Origin: Bilabrum cf. latius
Taxonomy: Eukaryota; Bigyra: Bicosoecida; Bigyra; Bicosoecida
Length of the DNA: 64,000 nt
Assembly: GCA_965178125.1 (NCBI GenBank)
Contig: OZ237756.1
Span: forward strand, 124,001 to 188,000
Reading direction: 5' to 3'
The first letter of the stretch is position 1, and every line of letters starts with the position of its first letter. Below the pieces are notes generated by a model. That model made no database searches. It saw only the letters and a list, made by a program, of their open reading frames with translations, and was not told the origin of the DNA. Both the position numbers and the translations under genes were made by a program. Positions 36,169 through 48,074 of the stretch are shown one piece after another.

Positions 36169-38670
36169 TCAGATCTCCTCTGAATTGGCGTCGTGCTCTT
36201 CTTCTTCGCCTTCCATCGGGACACTTCCCTGGTGCGGGGCGCTCGCCCTCCCCGTGTCACCATCACCGTGACCACTGGCAGGGCCGTGCCCCCGAGCCAC
36301 TCCCCACCCGCTCGTGTCCCCACTTCCAGTGGTAGTACCAGCGGCAGATCCCGAATCCTCAATGCCAAGTTGCATTGGTGCAGATCCAATGGATTGACCC
36401 TCCCCGAACAGCTCCTCCCAAGAGCCGAATCCCCTCGACCTCGAACTGCCACTGCCACCCCTCCTTGGTTCTGAAGCGCTGCCGCCTCCTTCTTGCGTCA
36501 TCCCTCCCCCTTCCGTTGTCCATTGGTTTGCGGGTCCCGTGTCTGTCATTTCACTCATAGATTTGCTCTTGCGTTTGCCCGTGCTCTTGGTCTTGCCCTT
36601 GCTCTTGGTCTTGCCTTTACCTCCTCTGGCGGCACCCGGCAGCCAACCGCCCCCCTCCTCCTCCTCCTCCGATTCCCACTCACCACCCATCCCTCCCATA
36701 GTTCCCCCACCCCCATCGCCACCCCATCTGCGCGACGGATCCTCACCGGCACCGGCACCTGAACCCCACTCCTACTCCTCCTCACGTCCTCCAAGGGCCT
36801 GCAGCCCCAGCACCCCCCCTTGATACAACTGGTACTTTGCTTGCTTCAACTTCTTCGCCGCACGAGCCCTAGACACTCGTCGCGATTCCTTCTCATAATC
36901 ATTTAGCAGCCCCTCCCCCGCTGCCTCATCATGCCCAAACCGAGCTGTGCGTCGCCTGTCCCTTCGGCCCGCTCCGGCTGCTGCCCCCCGCATGCCCGGG
37001 TGCCCTTCCGCCGTTTCCGTGCCTCTGGCATCGGCTTCGGCCTGCAACACATCCGGCGGGATCCTTGGGGGGAGGGTGTTGCTGTAGCGGTTGAGGGATT
37101 GGGCAAAAATGTGCTGAAATGCCCCGCAGATGGCTTCATTCACTGGGCTAGTAGCGCTGGTGCTGGCGCTGCTGACTGTGTCGGTACTAGCCCTGCTTCC
37201 TCTCATAGCAGCAGCACCACCAATAGGTCCTATGCAGAGTGCCATGGCTGCCTGGACTGACTGCCTCAATACGTGTCCTGCGAATTCCAAGGTGGGCTCT
37301 CGGACCATGTCAGCGGAAGGGACCTGCGACCCGCTGGGAGACTGCCTCAGTGCCCTGACACTCGAATCGTGGGCCATCTGGAGAGACGCAAGCCAGCGGT
37401 CGCCGATCGTCCCTGAAGGTTCAAACCGAATTCTCCGCGAGTCACTGGCACGGCCTTGCATGGGTCCCTGGGCCGATGACCCGCTTGCCGGTGGAGCCTG
37501 TCCACCCGAGGCCGATGACCCGCTTGCCGGTGGGGCCTGTCCACGCTAGGCCGACTGGACAGGGAGATGGAACCTCCCACCACTGCCGGTGCTGTGACCC
37601 CGAGGCGCGCCCGGCCACACGCCCCACGCATCGCTAACGGGTGGCAGGCCCTCCGGTGGAAGATGAAGACTCAGTGAGGGTAGGGCCCTTCGGTCTCCCC
37701 CTGCCCCTGCCCCTGCCCCCGACCCCGACGATGTGCTAGCGCCTCCAGAGGATCCCGAACTACTCATGCTCGGCTGCTTCCCGCTGCTAGCCTGTGTACC
37801 TGCCATGATGCCCAGATCCTCCTCTTGCTCCTCCTCATCCCCCTCCTCGCGCACGAGACTGTCCAGCACGGCGTCATCGTAGAAGGGCTAGTCGGGGGCT
37901 CCCAGCGGCCACTGCTCGCGGGCGACCTCGAATATCACGTACCGGAGTGGTACTATCCAGTTGTTGAGGCTTCCCGTGAAGGTGATCCGCTCCGCGCTCC
38001 AGGTCGCTGCTCCGAGGAGGTTGATCAGCTCCTGTGTCCGGTGGGGCAGCGCATCGAGTCTGGTGCCGGCGAGCTTAGCGATGGCGAGCACCGCTATACT
38101 CATCGGGTTAGCTGCAATAATAAGTCAAAAAAAAGTAGATAGAGCGCGATATTTGACTGGAATAGAAGTGCGGGGTGCATCGAATGGGCCGGAGGTCCAC
38201 AGAGCCGGCTGCGGCCATGGCGCAGCGGAAACCGCCTTTCTCTCACCGTTGCAGCTAATGATTCCAGGTTTACGCACTACGATCCTGAACAACAACTCAA
38301 TGCCACTGTTGACTTCACCGGTAGCAAAGCGAATCTCAACTGTATCGGTCGACTGGACCGGTCCTCCCTTCGCATCAACTGCAGTGAGCCGCGCGGTCCC
38401 ATCGAAGATCAGGCTGCCGTAGATTGTCACTCGAACCTGAACGTTCTAGAAGAAGCAGCTCTAATACTTCGATGTGGAGAAGTCAGACCCGCCGACCGAC
38501 GATACGTCCCTGTCAGTCAGCTTCAGCGGTCTGCCGGATGCACCCACGGCCTCGCTCACGGCCGCATGCCGATTCCGCCGGAAGGTGCCGTGACACTCGC
38601 CCGACACTGCCAGCGCAATTAGAAGGAAGAGTACAATCATTATGCGCGCCCTCTTAGCATCAAGTACCAT
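36169..38670 (-). CDS. Secreted or surface protein, unknown family
   Basis: Exon 1 38670-38247, intron 38246-38112 (135 nt, GTGAGA...TTGCAG), exon 2 38111-36169 with TGA; 788 residues, five TAG=Gln codons (two near 38450, then 37888, 37546 and about 36770). The N-terminus has a signal peptide (core IMIVLFLLIALAVSG). It is followed by a beta-rich stretch (VRVTIYGSLIFDGTARL, STDTVEIRFATG) and an alpha/beta stretch that is joined across the intron (ISCNANPMSIAVLAIAKLAG). The rest is Ser/Gly/Glu-rich and includes a tandem repeat of GQAPPASGSSA. I know no matching family. It is convergent with the histidine kinase, with ~250 bp between stops. Confidence 0.65.
37474..37547. repeat. Imperfect tandem duplication of ~40 bp
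   Basis: Two near-identical copies of a segment beginning GCCGATGACCCGCTTGCCGG; on the coding strand they encode two copies of GQAPPASGSSA in the secreted protein. Confidence 0.85.
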
Positions 38671-39735
38671 CTGCTACTATGCACAGTTGTGCGACGAGTG
38701 CCGCGTTACTGGATGATGGAATGTCTGAGGACAGCCGGTCGCTACTACAACTCTGGCAGAACCGTTGCATTACTTCAGACTGGTTGCATTACAGTGTCTC
38801 TCATATAGTTAAAATCTTAAGCGATACACAGAAATGGCTATTCATGCGTCAATCTACAGATGTGCAGCAAATCCTCTATCGGTTGCTACAGCAGTTTGCG
38901 ATGGCACCACGATTTGGCAGGGAAGCGAATGGAGAGCAATTTGGTATCAATGAGAGGCAATTTGTTCCTGACTTTCCTGCGTCGATGCCCCCTCTGCATT
39001 GACGGCGCGGAACCGGATTGATTGCAGTTCGGATCGAAGTGCAACTGCGCCATCGTAGCTCGTTTGGGACGTACTTGCGCGAAAATTGCGCTGCTAGTGA
39101 ACCGTGCATTTAATGAATATCCGAAGAGTGCTGCTTGACTCGGGAATAGAGGAGAAATTGAAGCCATTAGGCCTGCACGATACTACAGCATCATGGTACT
39201 ATTAGGCGTGCAATAATCCAAACAATCAATAAAACATTCAAATTATGGCAAGACGGCAGCAAACAAACAATCGTGTGGAGATTCGGTCCATGAGTCTTGA
39301 ATGCTTGCCGCGGACCCTGTCCACCGGGACCGTCGACAGAGGCAAGCGAGCAGAGGTGCCTCCGAGAGTCTCAGGCCAAAGCTGCGCGCACAGGCTAGCT
39401 CCAACTCCCACTGCGCCTATCTCATGATGAACCGTATCCGCCTGTCTCACTGGGGTTAGCGTGCGACCCGAGCCCCAGCCAGTAAGTAGTAGCATAGGTC
39501 ACTGGGCTCTGGGAGAGGCTCCTCGATTCCTGCCATGAGCCGGGCGTGCTGCCAGTTTTGGGAGATCAACAATAGCTGACTATTGCCTGTACTGGAAGAC
39601 AGGTATTCGCAAGGTGGCAAGACCCGAAGCATGGATTCGCCATGCACTTCCATCGCTGTTGCCGCGCGCTACATCTACTCGGCTGGGTCTGGCAGTGGCA
39701 TGTCTGGGACGGCTGGTGCTACTCGAACAAAGCTG
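38671..39735. other. Spacer, no gene seen
   Basis: About 1.07 kb between two - strand genes, AT-richer than the genes. It must hold the promoter of the secreted-protein gene and the 3' UTR of the next gene. Near 39020-39050 a GCAGTT box and its complement (GTGCAACTGC) face each other. Short frames at 38679-39002 and 39238-39495 have no support. Confidence 0.45.
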
Positions 39736-40514
39736 TCACACGATCTCTCCCGTCTTGAGCAGGTGCTCGGCATACTTGGTCGCATCGCTCTTGGTCTTTG
39801 GCTTGAGCTCCGCCAGCACCTCCCCCTCGTCCCCCGCCTCGAGGGTCCAGCCCACCTCCTGGTTCATGGTCAGCGGCCGCAGGAGTTCGTCCTTGGGCCC
39901 CAGGAAGGGGTTCTGGCCGCGGCGGCGCTTCTCGCAGAGGGCGTCGTAGGAGTACTCCTTGGGGTCTCGCTTCATGTCGCTGTGGGGGTCCCCCACGGCC
40001 TTGGCGGTCGCGTCGGCCTCGTCTCTCATCTGCGCCATGAGTGCGATGGTCTCGGCGCGGGTGGCGCGGCCGCGCTCGCCCGAGGAGCCGACAAAGTCGG
40101 CAAGGCGCTCGCGGATTCGGGCGAGCTCTGGGCCGGGGGGTGGGCCGTGGAACAATTCTGTCATAAATCCTAGCGTCTGCGAGGTTCCAACAAGGTTGTG
40201 GTGCCGACAGCCGGAAGAGTTGGACTCGAAGCATCCCAATCGGCGGCAGTCGGTGCACCCGGTCGGTCTCACGTCTTCGGCGTCAAGAAAGCCATCCTTA
40301 GCAATTTTGTCAAACGCCTCCCCAAAGTCTTCGTCAACAAACAATGAGACGTCCAGCGCCTCTGCGGGTATTAGAACTAAGGGAGAGTGCATAATTCGCT
40401 TGTGCGTTGTGTGTGGCATTGGGATCGATGCACCATGCAACTAGGCAGCTCACCTACATGAATTACAGTAAAAGGGTTCTGCGGGCCAAGCTTTGTGTTG
40501 CCAAAGAAGGCCAT
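39736..40514 (-). CDS. Small three-exon protein, possibly ciliary, family not certain
   Basis: Exon 1 40514-40454, intron 40453-40362 (92 nt), exon 2 40361-40273, intron 40272-40177 (96 nt), exon 3 40176-39736 with TGA; 196 residues, no TAG. Both introns have GTGAG donors and CGCAG acceptors, and both joins keep one frame: MAFFGNTKLGPQNPFTVIHV-EALDVSLFVDEDF and FLDAED-TLGFMTELFHG. The middle is helical and charged. Near the C-terminus is KRRRGQNPFLGPKDELL then TMNQEVGW. The short NPF and NQExGW elements remind me of small axonemal microtubule proteins, but this is a weak impression. It is divergent from NDUFAF6 across ~124 bp. Confidence 0.6.
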
Positions 40515-40638
40515 GGCTGCAAGAATTGTACGTAAATGATGGACAAGAACGGACACATTGAAACTGTACCTTACATTTCTCACGAACGTTCATGAATCAC
40601 AAAAGTGAAGAAAGGGCCTTTCCTGTCGAACACCAATC
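40515..40638. promoter_or_regulatory. Divergent promoter, small protein gene / NDUFAF6
   Basis: Just ~124 bp lie between the two start codons, so both transcripts must start here. No recognisable core element beyond AT-richness. Confidence 0.4.
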
Positions 40639-41967
40639 ATGCGGCACAGATTATGTCGTCAGGTATGCCGTAGTACCAGTAAATGTACCTCATTGGTGGC
40701 GGCGAGCCAACGGCTCGCGCTTTGCAGTCAGTACTCGTTGTCCCATCGAACAGAAGCGATACGACTGCTGCACGCAGGATGGTCCACTGCTGCTCTCGGC
40801 AATGGATCAAAGGAACCCCAGCAAGAGTAGCTGAACTCGGACCTGTTTGATGTCCAGCCGAGCGCCTCGCCCGGCTCTCCCCCGATAGATTCAGGTCCCA
40901 GTGCCGCTGCGTCCACGTCATCTGATTCGTAGCAGCCGCACGAGGCAGCAACTGGCAGCAGCACCGCTGGGTCGCCGCATGCATCTGCAGAATCTATCGA
41001 AGGCGTGCTGGGCAGTCGCTCTCGCCGCGTGATGGCCCTCCGAAAGCAGCTGCTCGCCGAGGACACGGAGGCGGCTCTCATCGGCCCCTTCCTCTCCTCG
41101 GAGCAGCGCGAGTGCTTCTTCACACTCAGGGCACTCAACGCGGAGACGGCTAGGGTCATCGATGGGGCGAGGGGGAACGCGCACATGGCCGCGGTGCGGT
41201 TCCGGTTCTGGTCCGACATCGTGCGGGCTGCCTTTCGGTCGGACGCTGCTGCTCTGGAGCACCCCCACCCCTTCGCCAGGCAGCTGCGGGCCGTGGTGCG
41301 CGGGGCCAAATCCCCCATGTCCGAGCGTCTATTGCTCCGATCGATCGAGGCACGCGAGGCCGCCAGCGATTCCCAGCGGCAGTCGCAGACGATCGAGGAC
41401 ACGCTGCAGTACGCCCGCGACACGCAGTCCTCGCTCCTCTTCCTGTGCCTCCAGCACGCGGGCATCGATGGAAATGAGGCCACCGAGGCCGCGGCGGATC
41501 ACCTTGGGCAGGCCATGGGGGTGGCCACGCTGCTCCGATCGATGCCTCACCTGCACGCCCGGGGCGAGATCCAGCACATCCCCGCGGAAGCCATGGAGCA
41601 CCGTGGCCTGACCCCCGAGCTGTACCAGGTGGGCTTGGAGCGGAAGGCCCCCAAGGAGGGGGCGAGCGAGCAGGTGGTGGAGAGATACGAGGCGTTCAGG
41701 CAGCAGGTGAGGGACGTTGCGTTCGACCTCGCGGTGGCGGGTCACGACCAGATGCAGGCGGCGTTTGCGCACGAGGGCAAGGTGGACAAGGGGGCGCTGG
41801 GGCTTTTGTTGCCGGCGGTAACCACGGCTAGGACCTACAGGTTGCTAGAGGAGCACAACTTTGACCCGTGGAGCGAAGAGCTCGCACAGGCACTTGCTCC
41901 GTCCAGGCACCAGCTGGCCATTTCGGCCGAGCTGGCCAGGCATTGGATCTTTGGGAAATGGTGTTGA
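40639..41967 (+). CDS. NDUFAF6: NDUFAF6-like mitochondrial complex I assembly factor
   Basis: ATG 40639 to TGA 41965-41967, 442 residues; TAG at 40828 and 40930 are Gln. The body is a squalene/phytoene-synthase-like helical fold of the NDUFAF6 (C8orf38) branch, which helps assemble respiratory complex I. Features: FFTLRALNAETARV, AAVRFRFWSDIVRAAF, LLRSIEAREA, IEDTLQYARDTQSSLLFLCL, AADHLGQAMGVATLLRSMP and IQHIPAEAMEHRGL. The first ~45 residues are rich in Arg and Ser with no acidic residues (MRHRLCRQVCRSTSKCTSLV), fitting a mitochondrial presequence, and this region supports the chosen start. The presequence and mature part are linked by a Ser/Ala/Gln-rich segment that holds both TAG codons. 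Confidence 0.88.
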
Positions 41968-42025
41968 GTGCTGTAATTAGCATGTTATGCTATCAGGAGT
42001 AGATGCACAGAAGGAAATCACAACG

Positions 42026-42081
42026 TGCAGTTGCAATGGTCGCGGCCTGACCTGGGCTCAGTTGCAGTTGCAGTTTCGCTG
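42026..42081 (+). promoter_or_regulatory. GCAGTTGCA-type motif cluster upstream of Pescadillo
   Basis: GTGCAGTTGCAATGG near 42026 and CAGTTGCAGTTGCAG near 42059 lie ~100-150 bp before the Pescadillo ATG. Similar boxes occur before TMEM86 (~46922) and RNase T2 (~51087). CAGTTG also matches the Myb core site; a role in regulation is inferred from the recurrence only. Confidence 0.35.
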
Positions 42082-42176
42082 CTCGAAAAGGAACGTTCGG
42101 CCAATACCCCGTGTTCCTTTTGGCTTCGATTTCCACATTTTTCAACGCCCAGTCGGCTTGCAACAGAACCAATACG

Positions 42177-44378
42177 ATGCCAAAGCATAGAGAAGATAGG
42201 AAAAAACCGCACAAGAGGAAGAAGGCCCCTCGCAAGGGTCTTTCGCAGCTCAGCGAGGAGCGCCTGCGAAAGATGTCTGGTAGGGAGCAGCGGAAGGGAG
42301 AGGCTGGCGAGGCCGCAAACTACATTACTAGGACTTAGGCCGTGAAACGATTGCAAGTGACACTCCGTGACTTCAGGAGGTTGTGCATTTTGAAGGGGAT
42401 TTATCCCAGGAAGCCCAAGAAGGTTTCTGGAGACCGCGCGCAGACGTACTACCACATTAAGGATATCCAGTACCTCTTGTACGAGCCACTTTTGGACAAA
42501 TTCCGCGATCTCAAGGCGTTCATGAGGCGCGTGAAGAACTTGGTCGGGAAGGGCGACCTCGGGGAGGCCCGCCGCCGGTACGCCGAGCGGCCCGTGTACA
42601 CGCTGGACCACCTGATCAAGGAGAGGTACCCGCGCTTCGCCGACGCCCTCTCCGACCTGGATGACGCAGTCAGCATGGTGCACCTGTTCGCACAGCTGCC
42701 CGTGGGGGAGCCCGTGGAGCCGGAGCGCGTGGCAGAGGCAGCCCGCATCGCAAGGCAATGGCAGCTGTGGGTGGTCCGCTCGCGTTCCCTGCGGAAGGTA
42801 TTCCTTTCCGTCAAGGGTGTATACTACCAGGCCGAGAGCCAGGGCATCCCCATCACCTGGTGCGTGCCCTACCCGTTCACCCTGCAGCGGCCCAGAGACG
42901 TCGATTTCAAGGTGATGCTTACCTTTCTGGAGCTGCACGCCACCATGCTCAAGTTCACCATGTACAAGCTGTACGGGGACATGGGCCTAAAATACCCTCC
43001 CCGGATCAACGAGGCAGCAGACGGGGATGGGGCCTGGCTCAGCGCCATGGTCACAGAGAAGGCAGCCCAGGAGGGTCAACAGGAGGAGGAGGGGGAGGAG
43101 GAGGGGGGATCTAGGAGCAAGAGGAGGCGGGTGGACGAGAGCAGCAAGGTGGCTGTGGACGAGGAGGCGCAGGCGGTTGTGGACGGTGCCGTGGCCGGGC
43201 TCAAGAGCAGGGGCACGGGAGCCGAGGGGGAAGGGGTGGATGCGTCGGCCGAGGCCGCTGCGGTGGAGGCGGCCGAGGCTGCCGAGGACGAGGAGGAGGA
43301 GCTGGATGACGTGTTCGGGAAGGGAGACGATGCGGACAGCAAGGCGCGTGCCAGTGCCCGCGCCCTCCGCCGGTTCCAGAAGATGTTCTCCACTTGCGTG
43401 TTCTTTTTGAACCGCGAGGTGATGCGCGAGGCATTCGAGTTCATGATCCTCTCCTTCGGGGGCCAGGTGGGCTGGGACGGTCCCTCGAGCCCCTTCACCG
43501 CGGATGACCCCAGGATCACTCACCACGTGGTTGACAGGCCCCTGCGCCCCGATGCCCTGCGGCAGGGCAGGGACTACGTGCAGCCTCAGTGGGTGTGCGA
43601 CTCGATCAACGCCAGGATGCTGCTGCCCATCAAGAGGTACGCCCCAGGGGCGGAGCTGCCGCCGCACCTGAGCCCCTTCGTAGACGATTACGCAGAGGGG
43701 TACATCCCCGAGTACAGGACGGAGCTGGACCAGCTGCGGTCCGCTGCGGCGGCGGCGGCAGGGGAGGGCGAGGCAGCCACGGGGGGTGCAGCCGGGGCAG
43801 GGGAGGAGGGGGAGGAGGCTGATGGGGAGGACAGCGATAGCGACAGTGGCGCAGATGATGACGATGATGAAGAGGACGAAGAGGCGGATGAGGAGGCCTA
43901 TGCTCGCCGCATCGCTCTCGAGAAGGCCGGGGTTGGGCAGGAGGACCTTGAGTCCGGGTCTGATGGGAGCGACGAGGATGAAGAGGACGAGGATGAGGAC
44001 GAAGCGGAGGCAGATGCGGTGCTGGCGCAAGAAAAGGCAGCCCAGGAGGCGGCAGCAGCTCGCAAGAAGGGCAAGAAGGCCGCCAAGAAGTCTCGGGAGG
44101 AGACTGCCGCGGAGGAGAAGCTGGAGATGCAGATGATGATGATGAGCAACCGCAAGAAGAGGCTCTACCACGAGGCAAAGGCGCCCGAGGAGGAGAGGAA
44201 GGAGACGGCCGCCAAGATGATGGCGAAGAGGGAGGCCATCAAGGCAAAGAAAGGCAAGGGCAAGGGGAAGGGGAAGGGAAAGGGGGCAGGTGCCGCGGAG
44301 GGCAAGGGAAAGGGGGCAGCTGCGGGCGGTGCTGCCAAGGGCAAGGGGAAGGGCAAAAAGCGAAGGAGGGGCGAGTGA
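42177..44378 (+). CDS. PES1: Pescadillo homologue (PES1/Nop7), 60S ribosome biogenesis
   Basis: ATG 42177 to TGA, 733 residues, one exon. Pescadillo works in the PeBoW complex in the nucleolus for 27S/32S rRNA processing. Family features: GEAANYITRT-Q-AVKRLQV then FRRLCILKGIYPRKPKK (~55-85), YYHIKDIQYLLYEPLLDKFR, VYTLDHLIKERYPRF, YYQAESQGIPITWCVPYPF, VMLTFLELHATMLKFTMYKL and a BRCT domain (~400-510: CVFFLNREVMREAFEFMI, QPQWVCDSINARMLLP). The C-terminus is acidic then Lys-rich. The single TAG (42336-42338) sits where yeast Nop7 has Gln in NFITRSQAVRKLQ, a strong point for UAG=Gln. Under the standard code the conserved N-terminus would be cut off. Confidence 0.97.
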
Positions 44379-44707
44379 TTACCTGCAAGGCTCTCAACTC
44401 TTTGTGTATGTAAGCCAAGAAGATCATATTGTAGATGGATCCACGCAACCTGCCTATTGCCGGCGAGGATGCACACGGCGTGCACACATCGCCGGGGATG
44501 CTGCTCGAGTCCGCAAGTCTGCACGCACGAACTAAACCAAGCTAACCGAGCGGATCATTGCAGCACATTCAAGGGTTGCCTTTGTAAACAGCTCCTGCGT
44601 CCTTACGGCTTACGTCTTGTGCTGTCACTGGCCTATCGGATCGGCCTTCACTCCAACAGGCCCAGGCATGGCGCGAACAGCCAGCAAGGCGCCCACCGCG
44701 CAAGCCA
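44379..44707. other. Spacer between convergent Pescadillo and beta-helix genes
   Basis: About 330 bp holding two 3' UTRs. No further gene or RNA recognised. Confidence 0.4.
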
Positions 44708-46885
44708 TCATGCCCGGCAGTGCTGCACGGTGTTTTCGATCGTGGAGTGCCACGAGGCAGCCTTTTCCGGTGTCACTGTGCTGAAGTTGGTGCCCGCCAT
44801 CGGGCACCACACGTTGTTGTTGACGACGTTGTATACCGGCACGCAGGGGTACTCCTGCGTGATGTTGACCAGCACGGGGTAGTGCGTGGACCAGGGGGGC
44901 TACTGGTAGTGCAGGGCCTGCAGCTCCTGGATGAAGTGCCCTGTCTTGGGATTGCAGTACTCCTTCTGCCAGGTGAGGCCCCTGTCGTCCATCTCGAATG
45001 GCTTGAGCACCTGCTCGAAGTAGTTGTCGTGCACCGAGTGCCGCCTGCCACCGCCCACGAACACGCCCTGGTACAGGTCGAAGAAGTAGTTGTACGCCGC
45101 TTCGTGCGCTGAGAGCTCGTCGTCGTAGTAGATCCCGTGCGTGGCCAGAGACCCGAGGTAGGTGGGCTCCCTGTCCTTGCAGTGCACGAACGTGTTGTTG
45201 AACAGCCGTGACCCGCGGTGGGCCCATGACCTCCCGGAGTACCACGCTCCGGAGTCGCTCACCTCGTACACGAGAGTGTCAAAGGTGTTGTTGAAGAAGA
45301 AGTGGTCGTTCCCGCTGCCGATCATGCCGATGTGGGGGGCGCTCGCCACACGGTTGCCTCGGTACGTGTTGCCCACACCGGAGAACCCCAGGCCCGGGTT
45401 GTACGTCCTCGTCCACCGGGCGTAGAAGTCCGCGGTGCACCCCTCGGCCAGGTTGTTCCCTGGGGTCAGCGAAGGTTCGTCGCCCCCTCCGAGGTGCATG
45501 GCGGCGCACCCGCACCCGGACGAGCTCACGCTCCGCAGGGTGTTGTTGCTGCCCTCGATAGAGACGGCCCCTGTTCCCTGGTTGGATGCGTCCACGTCCT
45601 CGATTGTCACGTTGTTCGCGCCGCTGAAATGGATCCCGCTGCGGCCGTACTTGACATGCAGGCCCCTCAGGGTCACGTGCTGCAGCGCAGGGCTCCCGCG
45701 CGACGCTTCCCGGCGGGCCTCGTCCACGTCGCTCCAGTCGCGGCGCCGCGCAGCGTACAGTGCGGAACCAGGGCCGTCCTCCTGGCCCGTGAGTCCAGCC
45801 TGGATGTCTCTCTGGAAGTGCATCGCACGAACTCGCCGCTCGGCTGCGTCTGCAGCTGCGGCCCCGGGGTCTGCCCCGCCGGTGCTGGCGCTGCTTGCGA
45901 GTCCCACCACCTGGGGAGCAAGGCTCAGGTATCCGTTGAGCTGCGGGGCCTGGCCCCCCTCCGGTGCAAAGTAGAGCGTCATGGTGGACTTGTCGATGTA
46001 GTACTCCTTCTCCTGGTCCAGCTCCACCAGCAGGTTCACGCCAAAGTAGCGTGCCTTGGCCTTGAAACCGTACACGGGCGGCGTGCTTGCATTGACAGAG
46101 ACCTTCCCCGATGCGGAGTCGATGCCCGTCAGGTGCACGTAGCTGTCGGCCCACCCGTAGGTCCAGTAGCCCCCGGCCCACACGTCATTTGTTCTCTCCA
46201 TCTCGCCCACCCACCGAGCCAGCCTCGTGCGGTCCGCCTGGCTGGCAGTGAACTGTGTCCCGCTGTCCTTGGCCTCGATGTGCAAGAAGGAGGGCAGAGG
46301 GAGCGACGGGTCCGAGTAGTTCAGGTTGGGATACCGCGCCAGCACCATGGGCTCATCCCCGTAGAAGAACTCCATGAGACCCCCCGAGGCGCACTACCCC
46401 AGGCCCCCGCCTGAGAGGGAGCCGGCCTGGCTGGCGGTGAGACCGAGGGAGCCGAGGTCTGCCTGGAACACGGGGATTGTGGCAGTGCTGTTGGCCGGTA
46501 GCGCGGCGGGCTTCCACAGCGACGGTGGAACAGGCACTCCACCTAGCAAAAGTGGCGGGTTGGAGGCGTCCTTGGCGGCGTACGTGATGGGAGCTGCCGC
46601 CGAGCCGCTGTCGGTGGTAGGATCCAAGGCGAGCACCGGATCGGCGGGAGAGCCCACTGGAGAGTAATTGCCCCCAGCTGCGTACACAGTTACGGCTTCG
46701 GTCAGTTCATCCGACGCTTTCAGCGATCGTATGGCGTCGCGGGCCCGCTCGAAGGACTTGAACGGCTAGGATTCCGATCCTGGGTTGTTGTCGTTGCCGT
46801 CCGGTGAGACATAAAAGGAACTCTCTGCGCGGGAAAGCCCGCACGTCATATTTAGCAGAAGCAAGAAGCTCAGAGTTGTGAGCAT
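44708..46885 (-). CDS. Secreted right-handed parallel beta-helix protein
   Basis: ATG 46885 to TGA 44710-44708, 725 residues, single exon; TAG at 46768-46766, 46396-46394 and 44902-44900 (+ strand CTA) read as Gln. It begins with a signal peptide (MLTTLSFLLLLNMTCGLSRA), so it is exported. Next is the pattern typical of pectin-lyase-like fold proteins: FYVSPDGNDNNPGSES-Q-PFKSFERARDAI, then VTVYAAGGNYSP and the repeat coils LRGLHVKYGRSGIHFSG, NNVTIEDVDASNQG, NNTLRSVSSSGCGCAAMHLG, GNTYRGNRVASAPHIGMIG and DNYFEQVLKPFEMDDRGLTW. The C-terminal block after the last TAG (PPWSTHYPVLVNI) also belongs to the family. Such proteins often act on polysaccharides, but I cannot name a substrate or catalytic residues. 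Divergent from TMEM86. Confidence 0.87.
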
Positions 46886-47016
46886 GGTGCCGACGAAGCT
46901 GCACAGACGCGGTGGAATGAGTGCAGTTGCAGTTTGCGACCAAACTCTGGTTTATGGCATCAAATTGCACGGTACCACGACAATCAGCTGGCGGAAATCG
47001 GCGCTATTGCAAGAGA
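46886..47016. promoter_or_regulatory. Divergent promoter, beta-helix gene / TMEM86, with GCAGTTGCAG box
   Basis: At most 131 bp separate the starts (68 bp if TMEM86 starts at 46954). It contains GTGCAGTTGCAGTTTGCGAC at ~46921, the same box as upstream of Pescadillo. Confidence 0.45.
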
Positions 47017-48074
47017 ATGAAACGGTTCGGGGCGCCTTTGACTGCATGGCGATGGATTCGATCCGTATTGATTGCAGTAGGCGTGCTGCTGGGTGCTGCA
47101 TTTGTCTTGTACATCCAGCAAAACCCTGACCGACCAGTCGAGACGCTCGCGTACACTGGGCTGTTCAAGTTGTCAGCTGTGGCGTGTTTCAGCTTGGTAT
47201 CATTTATGCAGGCTATTACAGGAGTAGCAAGCGCAACTGATGTATCGGAAGGCCCTGCGAATGCCAGTGGCATGTACTCGATGATGCTGGGATGCGGGCT
47301 GCTCCTATCTTGCCTTGGCGACTTTTCACTCGAAATGCACCTTTCGGGAAGAGAGGTGCTCTTCATGGTGAGTACATTCCCCACCATCTCAGCAGCTCCT
47401 TTCCTGCTTTGCGCCCATCCGTGCTTTCCCTATTACTCGCTTGTGCCACCATCTCGAGACTCCCTCACCTGTTGCAGGCTGGCCTTGGATTCTTCCTGGT
47501 GGGCCACATATGCTACATTGTGGCTTTCTGGGCCTCAGGTATGACCTGGACCAGCCCTACCTTCCTCCTCGCGGTGCTGCTCAGCGCTGGGTACGGCACA
47601 TGGGCTGCCTCACAGCTGGTGGGGGGCATCCCCGCTGACCAGTCTCCTCTGCAGGGGCCAGTGGTCGCGTACGTGGCCATCATCTGCGTCATGCTCGCCT
47701 CCTCCTTCGGGTGGACCCCCAGGCTGCAGGAGGGGAAATCCCCCGTGGAGGCCAGGGGCAGGGCGGGGGCCACTTTGGCCACTGCCAGGATGGTCGCAGC
47801 CATCGGGGCGGTGATGTTCACTCTGTCGGACAGCATCCTGGGATTCGACCGGTTCCGGCCGGACATGGTCAAGGCGCTCACAGCGGCAGTTGGGGCGCCC
47901 TGGCTGCTGCAGCACGTCAGGGCGGCCGTGATGGTGACGTACTACGGGGGGCAGTGCCTTCTGTGCTGCTCGGGCGAGTGGTGCGAGCTGGGCATGGGGC
48001 AGGCAGTGGAAGACATGGGCAAGGGGGGCCAGGAGGTGGGAGACAGCGAGGAGGGGAGCAAGAAGGAGAATTGA
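47017..48074 (+). CDS. TMEM86: TMEM86/YhhN family membrane protein, probable lysoplasmalogenase
   Basis: Exon 1 47017-47367, intron 47368-47477 (110 nt, GTGAGT...GTTGCAG), exon 2 47478-48074, TGA; 315 residues, no TAG. An upstream in-frame ATG at 46954 would add 21 residues. The family cleaves the vinyl-ether bond of lysoplasmalogens. It has about eight membrane helices and the family motifs: TGLFKLSAV near helix 2, GLLLSCLGDFSLEM, the splice-joined EVLFM-AGLGFFLVGHICYIVAFW, GAVMFTLSDSILGFDRF and a C-terminal VMVTYYGGQCLL. The conserved acidic residues of GD and SD are present. The last ~35 residues are polar. Enzyme activity is inferred from family membership. Confidence 0.88.
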
